From contig JADKAE010000023.1 of assembly GCA_016715405.1 (NCBI GenBank), forward strand, positions 1-64,000: a DNA stretch of 64,000 nucleotides. The letters are read 5' to 3'. The position numbers and the translations under genes were made by a program. Below are positions 19,129 to 27,569 of the stretch, in pieces. Within the stretch, counting starts at the first letter, position 1, and each line of letters opens with the position of its first letter. The stretch is from Saprospiraceae bacterium. GTDB lineage: Bacteria > Bacteroidota > Bacteroidia > Chitinophagales > Saprospiraceae. Under the pieces are notes generated by a model that ran no database searches, had not been told where the DNA came from, and was given only the letters and a program-made list of their open reading frames with translations.

Positions 19129-20001
19129 ATGATTGAACTGCCGATTACGGAATCCAATACCTCTCGTGCACGCCGGCCTGAATGGCTGCGTGTTAAGCTG
19201 CCAATCGGTGAAAGCTATAAAAAAGTCCGCAGCCTGGTAGACGAATACCAATTACATACCATTTGCCAAAGTGGAAATTGCCCCAACATGGGCGAGTGCT
19301 GGGGTGAAGGCACGGCTACTTTTATGATTCTCGGCAATACCTGTACGCGCTCCTGCTCTTTCTGCGCCGTAAAAACAGGACGCCCCTCCGAATACGACGA
19401 AGACGAACCCCGTCGCGTAGCGGAAGCCATCAAACTCATGGGCGTAAAACACGCTGTTATTACTTCTGTCAACCGCGACGAACTCAACGACCGGGGCGCC
19501 GAGATATGGTTCCAAACCGTGCAGGCTGTGAAAGTGCTTTCGCCTGAAACAACCATTGAAACACTCATTCCCGACGTCAAAGCCACCTGGTGGGCACTCG
19601 AACGAATGATCAGTGCCGGTCAGGAAGTGGTATCGCATAATATGGAAACCGTGGCGCGCCTTTATCGCAAAGTGCGCCCCCAGGCCAAGTACGAACGCAG
19701 CCTGGAACAAATACAGCGCACCAAAGATTTCGGCAAACGCACCAAATCGGGTATCATGGTGGGATTGGGTGAAACCGCAGAAGAAGTATATCAAACCATG
19801 GACGACCTCGTAAGCCATGGCTGCGACGTGCTGACCATTGGCCAATACCTGCAACCCACGAAGATGCACCTCGACATTGTAGAATACGTGCACCCCGATA
19901 CCTTTGCCCATTATCACGAAGTAGGACTTGCCAAAGGCTTTCAGATTGTAGAAAGCGGCCCACTGGTCAGATCTTCTTACCACGCAGAGCGCCATTTGTA
20001 A
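19129..20001 (+). CDS. lipA: Lipoyl synthase
   Basis: 290 residues, the normal length. The first Cys triad is Cys46, Cys51 and Cys57 (ICQSGNCPNMGEC), which holds the auxiliary cluster that donates sulfur. The radical-SAM triad is Cys72, Cys76 and Cys79 (CTRSCSFC). VKTGRP, the METVARLYRKVRPQAKYERS stretch and the C-terminal GPLVRSSYHAE are all typical. The enzyme inserts sulfur into octanoylated lipoyl domains of pyruvate and 2-oxoglutarate dehydrogenases and the glycine cleavage system. lipB is not adjacent. Confidence 0.97.
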   Translation: MIELPITESNTSRARRPEWLRVKLPIGESYKKVRSLVDEYQLHTICQSGNCPNMGECWGEGTATFMILGNTCTRSCSFCAVKTGRPSEYDEDEPRRVAEAIKLMGVKHAVITSVNRDELNDRGAEIWFQTVQAVKVLSPETTIETLIPDVKATWWALERMISAGQEVVSHNMETVARLYRKVRPQAKYERSLEQIQRTKDFGKRTKSGIMVGLGETAEEVYQTMDDLVSHGCDVLTIGQYLQPTKMHLDIVEYVHPDTFAHYHEVGLAKGFQIVESGPLVRSSYHAERHL

Positions 20002-20004
20002 ACA

Positions 20005-20038
20005 CAGGGTTCGGAAGCACTTTAGCTCCCGACCCTGG
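20005..20038 (+). terminator. Candidate terminator hairpin after lipA
   Basis: CAGGGTTCGG and CCGACCCTGG form an imperfect stem with a 14-base loop between the convergent lipA and 20065-20742 genes. There is no T run, so it may only mark the mRNA 3' end. Confidence 0.4.
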
Positions 20039-20064
20039 CCATCAATATGAAAACCTTGCTTTTT

Positions 20065-20742
20065 CTATTTGCAGCAGCGGCATCCTCCTACTACGGTACA
20101 ACATGCCCATGAATTAGGGGGGCATTGTACCGAACAACTATAAGAGCTCGTAGAAACGCTGCACCCCGCTGCGCCGTAACCTCCACCTGAACACCCTTCG
20201 CAGTTGATAGCAAGGCGAGGACCGGAATTGGATTGACTGCCGGAGCCGCCATTGCCTGGGCCAACCAGCAATTCATAATCAATCTGGCCAAGCACCTGCT
20301 GGTAGTTTTTGTACTCCTGCAGTAAGGCTACGAAGTGCTTGTACTCCACATCTGTAGTAAACTGAAAATGCGCCAGTCCGCCACCTTCATACGTTTGGGA
20401 ATAGACCCGTTCTTTACTCGAAACGCCCGCGTTTTTAATACAAATATTCACTCCGTCTGCTAAGCCGATGCTCAACTTATCTCCGCCAGGCGTTATGTCA
20501 AAATACTGGTTGTCAAAACCACTGAGAGGCTTTGAAACGTCCTGCAATACGTAAAATTCGGTGATCTTCGTTCCCTCTTGAAGCAACAACAATACATCAC
20601 TGCCCGCCTGGATCAACTCCCCTTTCGAGGTTTTGGCCTGCCCGGACTGCGGCGGCCCGCCGAGATATCCCCCAATGGGAATCTGCCAGCCATAATTGTG
20701 GGTGATCAATGCAACGAGCCAGGTTAAAAAAATTGTTTTCAT
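20065..20742 (-). CDS. Exported protein with cysteine-rich C-terminus
   Basis: 225 residues from the ATG at 20742; the longer frame to 20790 lacks a signal-like start. MKTIFLTWLVALITHNYGW is a weak signal peptide. The middle (VLLLLQEGTKITEFYVLQD, then LAHFQFTTDVEYKHFVALLQ) is a small alpha/beta region with no clear family. The last 45 residues hold ten cysteines in a Gly/Ser-rich setting (CEGCSGGGYGAAGC, SYSCSVQCPP, ACCTVVGGCRCCK). That density suggests disulfides or a metal-binding knob outside the cytoplasm. Similar Cys-rich tails occur in small Bacteroidota exported proteins (recall, not verified). Function is unknown. Confidence 0.7.
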   Translation of the reverse strand: MKTIFLTWLVALITHNYGWQIPIGGYLGGPPQSGQAKTSKGELIQAGSDVLLLLQEGTKITEFYVLQDVSKPLSGFDNQYFDITPGGDKLSIGLADGVNICIKNAGVSSKERVYSQTYEGGGLAHFQFTTDVEYKHFVALLQEYKNYQQVLGQIDYELLVGPGNGGSGSQSNSGPRLAINCEGCSGGGYGAAGCSVSTSSYSCSVQCPPNSWACCTVVGGCRCCK

Positions 20743-20799
20743 CTGTAATTGATTTGAAGTTACGCCTACTCTGTTCTGGTTTTTCGGCAACCACCTTTT

Positions 20800-20924
20800 G
20801 GGACTTTGGGACTTTGGGACTTTGGGACTTTGGGACTTTGGGACTTTGGGACTTTGGGACTTTGGGACTTTGGGACTTTACGACTTTACGACTTTACGAC
20901 TGTACGACTTTACGACTTTACGAT
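20800..20924. repeat. One-armed octamer array (GGGACTTT x10, ACGACTTT x5)
   Basis: Ten perfect copies of GGGACTTT (20800-20879) change without a gap into five copies of ACGACTTT/ACGACTGT (20880-20919). No complementary arm lies nearby, unlike most arrays here. Forward frames through it read as LWDFGTLG repeats and are not genes. Confidence 0.93.
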
Positions 20925-20930
20925 CCATGC

Positions 20931-20953
20931 GGTCGTTGAGCGGAGTCGAAACC
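20931..20953. repeat. Dispersed interspersed repeat (GTTGAGCGGAGTCGAAAC type)
   Basis: The 23-base stretch contains TTGAGCGGAGTCGAAAC, whose complement ends in TTTCGACTCCGCTCAA. I recall this word as a common dispersed intergenic repeat in environmental bacterial genomes; this needs a search. It follows the octamer array directly. Confidence 0.55.
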
Positions 20954-20957
20954 GGCG

Positions 20958-21154
20958 ACACAAGCGTTCCTGTCTAATGGGCAAACGAATGCCTATTGAA
21001 GGTAGAGACGCAGAATTTTGCGTCTCTACCGTTCATATCTTTAATTGGAAAAACTGTTGAATTTAGAATGACACCAATCACATTCGAATAAGACAAAAAT
21101 ACGAAGTGATTTTATTTCCCGCAAGGGACAAAGTGGGGCATTTGGGGCATTTTG
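20958..21154. other. Spacer between octamer arrays
   Basis: Apart from the palindrome at 21001-21030, I see no gene or promoter here. The forward frame at 21106-21315 runs into the repeat and is not credible. Confidence 0.5.
21001..21030. repeat. Perfect 12-bp-arm palindrome (GGTAGAGACGCA)
   Basis: GGTAGAGACGCA and its exact complement TGCGTCTCTACC flank a 6-base AT loop. This GTAGAGACGC hairpin word is one I recall from intergenic regions of many unrelated bacteria; unverified here. No T run follows, so it is not a clear terminator. Confidence 0.85.
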
Positions 21155-21196
21155 CCCACCCTCTCACTCTCCCACCCTCTCACACTCTCACACTCA
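21155..21196. repeat. Octamer array at the stop of the PKD/Kazal-like gene
   Basis: CACTCTCA and CCCACCCT-type words repeat through this stretch. On the minus strand the gene's TGA is followed directly by GTGTGAGAGTGTGAGAGG, so the stop is part of the array. No second arm is present. Confidence 0.85.
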
Positions 21197-23734
21197 ATTC
21201 TTCACTATCCTTTGCGTCAAAACCTGCTGGGCGGTTTGGAGGCGGATCAGGTACAAACCTGCGGGCAAGCCGGCCAGATCGAGGGCATGCTGTTGTTGGC
21301 CCACCGTACCATTGATCGCAGCATTGCGCAAAACGCGGCCATCGGCGGTGAGCACCGAAACCGTAAATACCTCTGCCGTAGTGGATTCAAATGACAGCGT
21401 AGCTGCGTCGGAGGTGGGGTTAGGGAATATCAGCAGCGAATTTGCGTCGATAGATTCCTCCTTCGTGCTATTCGCTAAGGCATAAGACGGAATACCGATG
21501 AAGCGATTGGCGCCAAAATCGAGCGTAGCGCTGTAGGTGTTCACGCAGCCGCTAGCGGTTGTAATGGTAAGACTCACCTCGTACACACCGGGTTGAGCGT
21601 ACTGGTGCCAGGCAAAATATTCGGTACTGGTCTGGCCGTCGCCAAAATCCCACAAATAACTTACTGCATCAGCCGATGACAGGTTGAGGAAGAAAGCGCC
21701 CAATGAGTCGGTTTCGAGGAAAGGCACGAACAAGGCATTGCAATCGGCATTATACAGAATATTTTCTCCAACTACTATGATCATCGACATGGTACTGGAG
21801 CAATCGCCTCCACTTACAGTCAGCGTAACCACATAAACGCCGGGTTGTGAATAGGAATGCACCGGGTATTGCTCATTGCTGGCAGTACCGTCGCCAAAAC
21901 TCCACTGCCAACTGCTGATATCACCATATGAATAATCTACAAAATAATAGGTCATAGCACTGCCCGAAGAATCAGGCACAAAGTAAAATATAGCCTGGCA
22001 AGCAGGTCCTTCGTAGTATCCGCCATCGCCGATGCACAAGTGCTGGGTGACGGTGCTTTCGCAACTATCCGCAGTGATAATGTGCAGGGTAACGGGATAA
22101 ATACCATCCTGTGCATACGTATGCGCCGGATTTTGTTCGTTGCTCAACCCGCCATCGCCAAAATCCCAGGCCCAGGCCAGGATATCGCTGCCCGTTGCGC
22201 TGTACGACTGGTCTATAAAGTTGACTGCGAGCGGATTAACGGGGTTTTGCTCCATATAAAAAGAAGCATAACAATTGTCAAAAGAGGGGTCGCAGGAAGT
22301 ATAATCGCCGGGGCCAAAGCCGCTGCACTGGGCAAAACACGCATTGGTGAAAGTCAATACGCTACCATCCGGGCTGATTACACATACCGGATCGTAAATC
22401 AGGAAGCAATTACACGAATCGATTACCGTACTATCGCACAGCACAAAATCTGCCGGGCCGAAGCCTTCACATGCAGCAAAACAGGGATTGTCAAATTGCC
22501 GGATAATCACATCGCCGCTGGTACTGTCGATTTCCTCTACGCATACCGGTGAATAATATTCGGGACAAATACACCCGCCGATGCTGTCGCATACGACTAA
22601 TTCGTCGCCTTCATAGCCATAACACTGCGCCTCGCAGGTATTGCTGAAAGAGTACACCGAGCCGTCGGGCAAATTCACACAAACGGGTTCGTATACAGTC
22701 GGACAAAGACACGGATCACCGGCCAATACCCAAAGCGTAGCGCTGGAGGTACAACCGCCTTCGGTGGTAATGGTGAGCGTGACCAGGTACAATCCAGGTT
22801 GAGCATAGGTATGTTCGGGGTTGGGGCCGCTGCCGGCGCTTCCGTCGCCAAAGGTCCATTGCCATTCCGTAATGGGGTTGAAGGCTATCGATCCATCGTA
22901 AAAGGAGAAATCAAGGCCGTTGCCACCAGCGGGGTTCATGCCGCCTGCTGTATAATATATGTTGGCCCAGCAAAACGGCTGGTTATTACATGGTACAAAT
23001 TGGGAAGAGTCGATACCGGCACACAACATGGCTTCACAAGCATTGGGAAACTCAATTATATTACCGTCGGGCATCACTGCACACACAGGATCGTACACGG
23101 GCGGGCAAGGGCACTCCCATATATCATCAATAATCGTCACCAGGCTGGTAAACGTACTATTGCAATTGGCCGATGTGATCGTGAGTGTAACGATATAATC
23201 TCCCGCCAAGGCATAATCATGAACAGGATTCGGACCGATTCCGGCAGTACCATCGCCGAAATTCCAAAACCAATTCACTATACCTGTGCTATCGAAAATG
23301 GAAGAGAGGTCGTAAAAAGCAACCGTATACGGGTTAACGCCGGTTTGTTCGTGGTAAAAAAATGCCGCGCAGCTATCTGGCGGCGGCGGTGGGTTCACAT
23401 CCTGGCATACGTGAAAATCGGCGGTATAGGAGCCGTCCGGATTGGGAAGCGACACGGCCGAAGTGACGCCGACACAAAAATCAAACACAATAACTGAAAT
23501 CGATGAACCCATAGGATTTGCATCAACCACAGCGCTATAATGCCCGCCGGCATCGGTAATAACCTCGAGAGAACCGCCCCCTGCCGGATTACCCCATTGG
23601 ATGTTTACGGGGTAAAATGAAGCCGGGCCGCTATCCGTCCCAAATAGTACTTCGCCGCTTACAGTGATGCCTTGTGCACTCACCATGCCCATCGCGCAAA
23701 GCGATAATAGCAGCGTCATGAGTTTTGATTTCAT
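21194..23734 (-). CDS. T9SS surface protein with alternating PKD and Kazal-like domains
   Basis: 846 residues with a signal peptide (MKSKLMTLLLSLCAMGMVSA). After an N-terminal beta-sandwich with a VITDAGGHYSAVV strand, five PKD domains follow, each with the W-x-F-G-D-G core (WFWNFGDGT, WQWTFGDGS, WAWDFGDGG, WQWSFGDGT, YLWDFGDGQ). Four Cys-rich inserts of about 45 residues lie between them (CPCPPVYDPVCAVMPDG, CLCPTVYEPVCVNLPDG, CICPEYYSPVCVEE, CNCFLIYDPVCVISPDG, each followed by N-x-C-x-A-x-C). Their C-x-P-x-Y-x-P-V-C spacing resembles Kazal-type protease-inhibitor domains. The C-terminal 80 residues are a sorting domain (LLIFPNPTSDAATLSF, LPAGLYLIRL). Confidence 0.88.
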   Translation of the reverse strand: MKSKLMTLLLSLCAMGMVSAQGITVSGEVLFGTDSGPASFYPVNIQWGNPAGGGSLEVITDAGGHYSAVVDANPMGSSISVIVFDFCVGVTSAVSLPNPDGSYTADFHVCQDVNPPPPPDSCAAFFYHEQTGVNPYTVAFYDLSSIFDSTGIVNWFWNFGDGTAGIGPNPVHDYALAGDYIVTLTITSANCNSTFTSLVTIIDDIWECPCPPVYDPVCAVMPDGNIIEFPNACEAMLCAGIDSSQFVPCNNQPFCWANIYYTAGGMNPAGGNGLDFSFYDGSIAFNPITEWQWTFGDGSAGSGPNPEHTYAQPGLYLVTLTITTEGGCTSSATLWVLAGDPCLCPTVYEPVCVNLPDGSVYSFSNTCEAQCYGYEGDELVVCDSIGGCICPEYYSPVCVEEIDSTSGDVIIRQFDNPCFAACEGFGPADFVLCDSTVIDSCNCFLIYDPVCVISPDGSVLTFTNACFAQCSGFGPGDYTSCDPSFDNCYASFYMEQNPVNPLAVNFIDQSYSATGSDILAWAWDFGDGGLSNEQNPAHTYAQDGIYPVTLHIITADSCESTVTQHLCIGDGGYYEGPACQAIFYFVPDSSGSAMTYYFVDYSYGDISSWQWSFGDGTASNEQYPVHSYSQPGVYVVTLTVSGGDCSSTMSMIIVVGENILYNADCNALFVPFLETDSLGAFFLNLSSADAVSYLWDFGDGQTSTEYFAWHQYAQPGVYEVSLTITTASGCVNTYSATLDFGANRFIGIPSYALANSTKEESIDANSLLIFPNPTSDAATLSFESTTAEVFTVSVLTADGRVLRNAAINGTVGQQQHALDLAGLPAGLYLIRLQTAQQVLTQRIVKN

Positions 23735-23771
23735 ACTTTTTTTTAATTTTGAAAATGTTAAACCATATTTT

Positions 23772-23911
23772 GAGACTATACGACTATACGACTTTGCGAC
23801 TTTGCGAACAGGGGAACTTTCCGCACCATTATTTTTTACAATCTTAACGTCGTACGAGTCCTACAGTCCTACAGTCGTACAGTCGTAAAGTCCCACAGTC
23901 GTACAGTCCTA
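23772..23911. repeat. Tandem-octamer hairpin (GACTATAC/GACTTTGC)
   Basis: Left units GACTATAC and GACTTTGC (23774-23808) face a right arm of TCCTACAG, TCGTACAG and TCGTAAAG (23849-23911). The minus-strand gene ending at 23909 reads its TAG stop directly into GACTGTACGACTGT. Between the arms are about 40 bases of unrelated sequence. Confidence 0.88.
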
Positions 23912-25018
23912 ATCAGTAACCAACAATTTCTGCCTGCCGACCCCTTCTGAAGTATATGCGCAAACCCAATAGCAGCCGGCCGGCCAATCTTCGACCTGCA
24001 AATCCTGCGTTTTTCCTCCTTCCCAGGCCAGGTGTTTCCACAATTGCCCTTGTGCTGTAAATATCTCCACTTTGTCCAATTCCAATTCGCAAGTCAACTG
24101 CACACTATGAGTTGCCGGGTTTGGATACAGCTGAAAAGGGATTTCGTCAGCAACTTCGGGAACAGCAATAATCACTTCAGGGCGATATACCATGAGGGTC
24201 ATTTGGCCGCCTGCTACCGGTATCATTTCGAAGTTGCTGTTAACCAGCATAATATCTCTGAGTTCTACGACTACCTCGGTGCTGTCCCTGTCGGCGGGCA
24301 ACAGGTGGATCAGGTCGTCTTCGATGACGATGTGTAGTTTGGCAATCTCGCCATAACCGCTTATGCCATCGGGCCCAAAACGGGTCAGCGCAGCATCGAG
24401 GCCGTTTTCGGCGCCCGGAATGGCATGCTGAAAATAAAACAGTGCGCTATCGGTATTGGGCCAGCTCTCCGAAAAATCGAGTGAAAAAGAGCTGATATAA
24501 TTATCGTTGTAGACGAGCGTAAATGCCAGGCCGTTAAAATCCTGCACCGGCTGCGCTTCCGTGCCCAAAACCAGCGGTATATCGAGCTCATAACCTTCGC
24601 TAACCTGCATGGCGAGGCCTGTGGTTTGAAGCGTAAGGGGCTGGTCGACGCCCGCTACGCCCTCAGGAATGACTAATTCGGTAACCGTGTCGGTCGTATT
24701 TCCGTAATTGGTATAAACGGATAAAAAATCGCCCCATTCCACCAGACCGTTGCCGTTGGCATCGGCAAAACCGAAATTGCCCCCGCCCGGAAAATCTCTT
24801 TCCCACAGCAAAGGCAAAAACTGCTCCACAAAAATGATTTCACTTTCGGGGCGCACCGGGCCGATGGCGCCATAAGCGTAGCCGATATACAACAAGTCGT
24901 AGTGGTCTACCCGGCCATTGTGATTGGCGTCGCCGGGATATAGCTGGGCCTGTGCAGCTGGTATCAGCGTACATACGGTCATCCAGCATACTATCCACCA
25001 TTTGTTCATGCGCTTCAT
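23909..25018 (-). CDS. T9SS protein with dockerin-like repeats
   Basis: About 369 residues from the ATG at 25018 (MKRMNKWWIVCWMTV); the promoter at 25039-25069 makes the longer starts at 25033 and 25069 unlikely. After the signal peptide come two calcium-binding dockerin-type repeats, YPGDANHNGRVDHYDLLYI and FADANGNGLVEWGDFLSVY, each with the DxNxNGxVxxxD loop. A cohesin-like beta region follows (LDIPLVLGTEAQPVQDFNG, AFTLVYNDNYI). The C-terminus is a sorting domain (FQLYPNPATHSVQLTC, FTAQGQLWKHL, WPAGCYWV). It is expected at the cell surface; the partner of the dockerin-like repeats is unknown. Confidence 0.83.
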   Translation of the reverse strand: MKRMNKWWIVCWMTVCTLIPAAQAQLYPGDANHNGRVDHYDLLYIGYAYGAIGPVRPESEIIFVEQFLPLLWERDFPGGGNFGFADANGNGLVEWGDFLSVYTNYGNTTDTVTELVIPEGVAGVDQPLTLQTTGLAMQVSEGYELDIPLVLGTEAQPVQDFNGLAFTLVYNDNYISSFSLDFSESWPNTDSALFYFQHAIPGAENGLDAALTRFGPDGISGYGEIAKLHIVIEDDLIHLLPADRDSTEVVVELRDIMLVNSNFEMIPVAGGQMTLMVYRPEVIIAVPEVADEIPFQLYPNPATHSVQLTCELELDKVEIFTAQGQLWKHLAWEGGKTQDLQVEDWPAGCYWVCAYTSEGVGRQKLLVTD

Positions 25019-25038
25019 AGTCGTATTATTCATCTCTA

Positions 25039-25069
25039 CAAAGGTAGGTAGCATGTGGTGGGCATTCAA
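25039..25069 (-). promoter_or_regulatory. Bacteroidota promoter for the dockerin-like gene
   Basis: On the minus strand TTG, exactly 20 bases, then TACCTTTG matches the Bacteroidota consensus. The -7 element ends six bases before the ATG at 25033, so that codon would be at or before the transcript start; the ATG at 25018 is preferred. Confidence 0.65.
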
Positions 25070-25264
25070 CTACTTTTTTTTACTTTTATCGAAATTTTTT
25101 AATAAAAAAATATTGAACTATGTTTTATAAATCATTATTTATCAATTATTTAATTTTATTTTTAAATGAATATTTCTCAAAAAAACACGATCAATTTACT
25201 TTGCAAATTATCATGCAGAAGGAGTATATTGTGTAGTACATGACAAAACACCGCAACCTGTCAC

Positions 25265-26677
25265 ATGAAAAACAGCAAATTAATGGCGCTGCTGCGCACC
25301 TTATCGGTAGCGGAATGGCGAATGTTTCGCGATATGGCGGCTTCTCCTTATTTCAACAAACAGGAAGAGCTCTTGCGTTTATGCGAATATCTCAAACGAG
25401 AAAGTGCCCGCGATTTTCGCGAGCGAAAGTTGAGCCGGGAGCGCATTTTCGAAGCGGCTTTTCCCGGGGAGAGCTATGACACCAAGCAATTTCACTACCT
25501 CATAAGCGGCTTGCTCAAACTGGCAGAAACGTTTATCGGCCTTCAGCATTTTGAGCAGGACGGCATAGTACCCGACTATTACCTCCTGTCGGCTTGCGTG
25601 GAACGCCGGCTTGAAAAATCCTACCGCCAGGCCTGGCAAAAAGCGTCGGAAAAACTTCACGTTTCCCCCTTGCGCAATACGCCGTATTATTATCAATCGT
25701 ATTTATTGGCTGAGATGGAAGAACAATTTTTCCTGTCGCAAAATGTGAGGCGGTTTGATCCGCACCTGCAACAGGCAGCCGATAGTTTCGACCGCTTTTT
25801 TCTGTCGCGCAAACTCAATTTTCTTTGCGCGATGACAGATCGCCAGCGCAGCATTCCAGAGCCGTATCAACTCACCATGCTGGACGAGGTAAGTCTTTAT
25901 GCCGGTCAATCCACCTGGGACGACACCCCGCCTATCGCCCTCTATCGCCAATTGCTACTGGCGCTTACCGAAACGGGACAACCCACCCATTTTGAAAATT
26001 TCATCAATCTTATGCAGGCAAAGGCGGCCGCCTTTTCTCCTGCTGAAATGCGCGACTTGTACTACTACGCTATCAACTTTTGTATTCACCAGATACGCCT
26101 GGGCGAACAGCGTTTTGCAGAAATATTGGTATCCCTGTATCAGCAGGGGCTGGAAGACGGTTATCTGCTCGAAGACGGCAAGTTATCGCCCTGGACGTTC
26201 AAAAACATGGTCGTACTCGGGCTCAGTCTGCGCCGCTACGATTGGGTAGAGGTTTTTGTGCAAACGTACAGCCGGCGGCTGCCCGAAGATAGTCGCGACG
26301 ATGCGTACCACTTTAACCTGGCCGACCTGCACTACCACAAGGGCGAATATCGACAGGCCATGGAGCACCTGTTCAAAGTAGCTTTTTCAGATATTCACTA
26401 CAGCATAGGCGCCAAGGCCATGTTGCTCAAGATCTACTATGAAAACAGCGAAACGGAAGCGCTGCTGGCTTTGCTAACGTCGTTTAAGGCCTTCCTGCAC
26501 CGCAACAAGCTGGTGTCAAAAGCCGTAAAAGCGCCCTATCTCCATTTTGTCGCACTGCTCGGAGAATTGCACAGATACGGCGCCGACAGAGCCCCTGCCC
26601 TCGCAGAAAAGATACGCGCCACGACAACCCTGGCCAATCGGAGTTGGTTGCTGGAGCAGGTAGACAAGGCGAAATAG
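25265..26677 (+). CDS. Helical repeat protein of unknown function
   Basis: 470 residues, no signal peptide or membrane segment. The N-terminus (LMALLRTLSVAEWRMFRDMA, then SPYFNKQEELLRLCEYL) and the helix-pair pattern that fills the protein (KAEYRQA-like, YHFNLADLHYHKGEYRQAME, KAMLLKIYYENSETEALLAL) suggest TPR-like alpha repeats. Proteins with the opening F-x-x-F-x-x-S-P-Y-F-N-K are common and often multicopy in Saprospiria (recall); their role is unknown. The gene ends three bases from the convergent msrB with no hairpin between them. Confidence 0.75.
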   Translation: MKNSKLMALLRTLSVAEWRMFRDMAASPYFNKQEELLRLCEYLKRESARDFRERKLSRERIFEAAFPGESYDTKQFHYLISGLLKLAETFIGLQHFEQDGIVPDYYLLSACVERRLEKSYRQAWQKASEKLHVSPLRNTPYYYQSYLLAEMEEQFFLSQNVRRFDPHLQQAADSFDRFFLSRKLNFLCAMTDRQRSIPEPYQLTMLDEVSLYAGQSTWDDTPPIALYRQLLLALTETGQPTHFENFINLMQAKAAAFSPAEMRDLYYYAINFCIHQIRLGEQRFAEILVSLYQQGLEDGYLLEDGKLSPWTFKNMVVLGLSLRRYDWVEVFVQTYSRRLPEDSRDDAYHFNLADLHYHKGEYRQAMEHLFKVAFSDIHYSIGAKAMLLKIYYENSETEALLALLTSFKAFLHRNKLVSKAVKAPYLHFVALLGELHRYGADRAPALAEKIRATTTLANRSWLLEQVDKAK

Positions 26678-26680
26678 CGC

Positions 26681-27178
26681 CTATTCTTTTGCTTTTTCAA
26701 ATTTCAGCGACACCGAGTTGATGCAGTAGCGCAGGCCGGTAGGCGGTGGGCCGTCGGGAAAAACGTGGCCGAGGTGGCCGTCGCAGCGGGCGCAGCGCAC
26801 TTCCGTGCGATCCATGCCGAGGCTGCCGTCGTCGTGGCCGCTCACATATTCCTGGCGGACGGGTTGATAATAGCTCGGCCAGCCGGTGCCTGAGTCAAAT
26901 TTGTGTGCAGCATCGAAGAGCGGCAGGCCACAACCGGCACATACATAAACGCCTTTTTCGTGGTTGTCCCAATAAGCGCCAGTAAAAGCCCGTTCGGTGC
27001 CGGCTTCGCGCAATACAAAATACGACTGGGGGGATAGCATTGCTTTCCACTCTTCTTTGGTTTTGACTACCCGCTGTAGGGTGTCGCCCCCGGGCAGCAC
27101 TATTGGCCCTGACGCTGTATTAACGGCTGGTTGCTGGGCGCGCTGACAAGAGATCAGCGAAAACATGGCGATAGCCAC
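26681..27178 (-). CDS. msrB: Methionine (R)-sulfoxide reductase, lipoprotein form
   Basis: 165 residues. The two zinc Cys pairs are CAGC and CARC, followed by DGHLGHVFPDG. The catalytic Cys is in RYCINSVSLKF. SGTGWPSYYQPV is the substrate loop. It reduces methionine-R-sulfoxide in proteins. The N-terminus (MFSLISC) is a lipoprotein signal, so the enzyme is probably periplasmic, pairing with the MsrA lipoprotein at 58156. The only starts are a GTG at 27178 or ATG at 27166. The natural upstream start seems replaced by the ATTACGA repeat at 27194. Confidence 0.93.
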   Translation of the reverse strand: MAIAMFSLISCQRAQQPAVNTASGPIVLPGGDTLQRVVKTKEEWKAMLSPQSYFVLREAGTERAFTGAYWDNHEKGVYVCAGCGLPLFDAAHKFDSGTGWPSYYQPVRQEYVSGHDDGSLGMDRTEVRCARCDGHLGHVFPDGPPPTGLRYCINSVSLKFEKAKE

Positions 27179-27193
27179 ACAAATAAATCTTAA

Positions 27194-27322
27194 ATTACGA
27201 ATTACGAATTACGAATTACGAATTACGAATTACGAATTACGAATTAATAATCAATTACTAATAAATTAAATAATTTTCAATTAAAAAACATTCGTAATTC
27301 GTAATTGTTCATTCGTAATTCG
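27194..27322. repeat. Tandem-heptamer hairpin (ATTACGA)
   Basis: Seven perfect copies of ATTACGA (27194-27242) face ATTCGTAATTCGTAATT-type words at 27289-27322 across an AT-rich loop. The array ends at the TAA of the small ORF 27323-27463 on one side and reaches the msrB start on the other. Confidence 0.93.
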
Positions 27323-27463
27323 TTATACATCCATAATGCCGGTAGCCCTGACAAACGCGGCCACCAGATTAAATACCACCACGGCTGAAAAAACCAGCAG
27401 GACTTGCCTTACGGGATCAATCGCGCGGTACAGCAGCGAAGTAGAAGTGGGTGATGTATCCAT
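27323..27463 (-). CDS. 46-residue predicted membrane protein
   Basis: The ATG at 27463 opens a 46-codon frame. Residues 1-18 are polar (MDTSPTSTSLLYRAIDPV). Residues 20-38 form one hydrophobic helix (QVLLVFSAVVVFNLVAAFV). It ends GIMDV. Short single-span proteins of this layout occur across Saprospiria (recall). The heptamer hairpin begins exactly at its stop, as at other real gene ends in this window, which supports it as a gene. It diverges from the cytochrome operon. Function is unknown. Confidence 0.5.
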   Translation of the reverse strand: MDTSPTSTSLLYRAIDPVRQVLLVFSAVVVFNLVAAFVRATGIMDV

Positions 27464-27569
27464 GATGCTGATAATTAGTTAGAAAGATACAAAATAAAAG
27501 CAGACCCCCGTTCAGTACCGATTTTTTCCCGTTCGGCAAGTAAAATTTTCCTACACGGATGTATGCGAA

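Noticed and set aside
20047..20109. Plus-strand start MKTLLFLFAAAASS resembling a signal peptide
   Set aside because: It stops after 20 residues and overlaps the Cys-rich gene's 3' end antisense, so it is probably chance or a worn remnant.
20806..21060. Forward frame with repeated LWDFGTLG residues
   Set aside because: It is a translation of the GGGACTTT octamer array and has no start or homology of its own.
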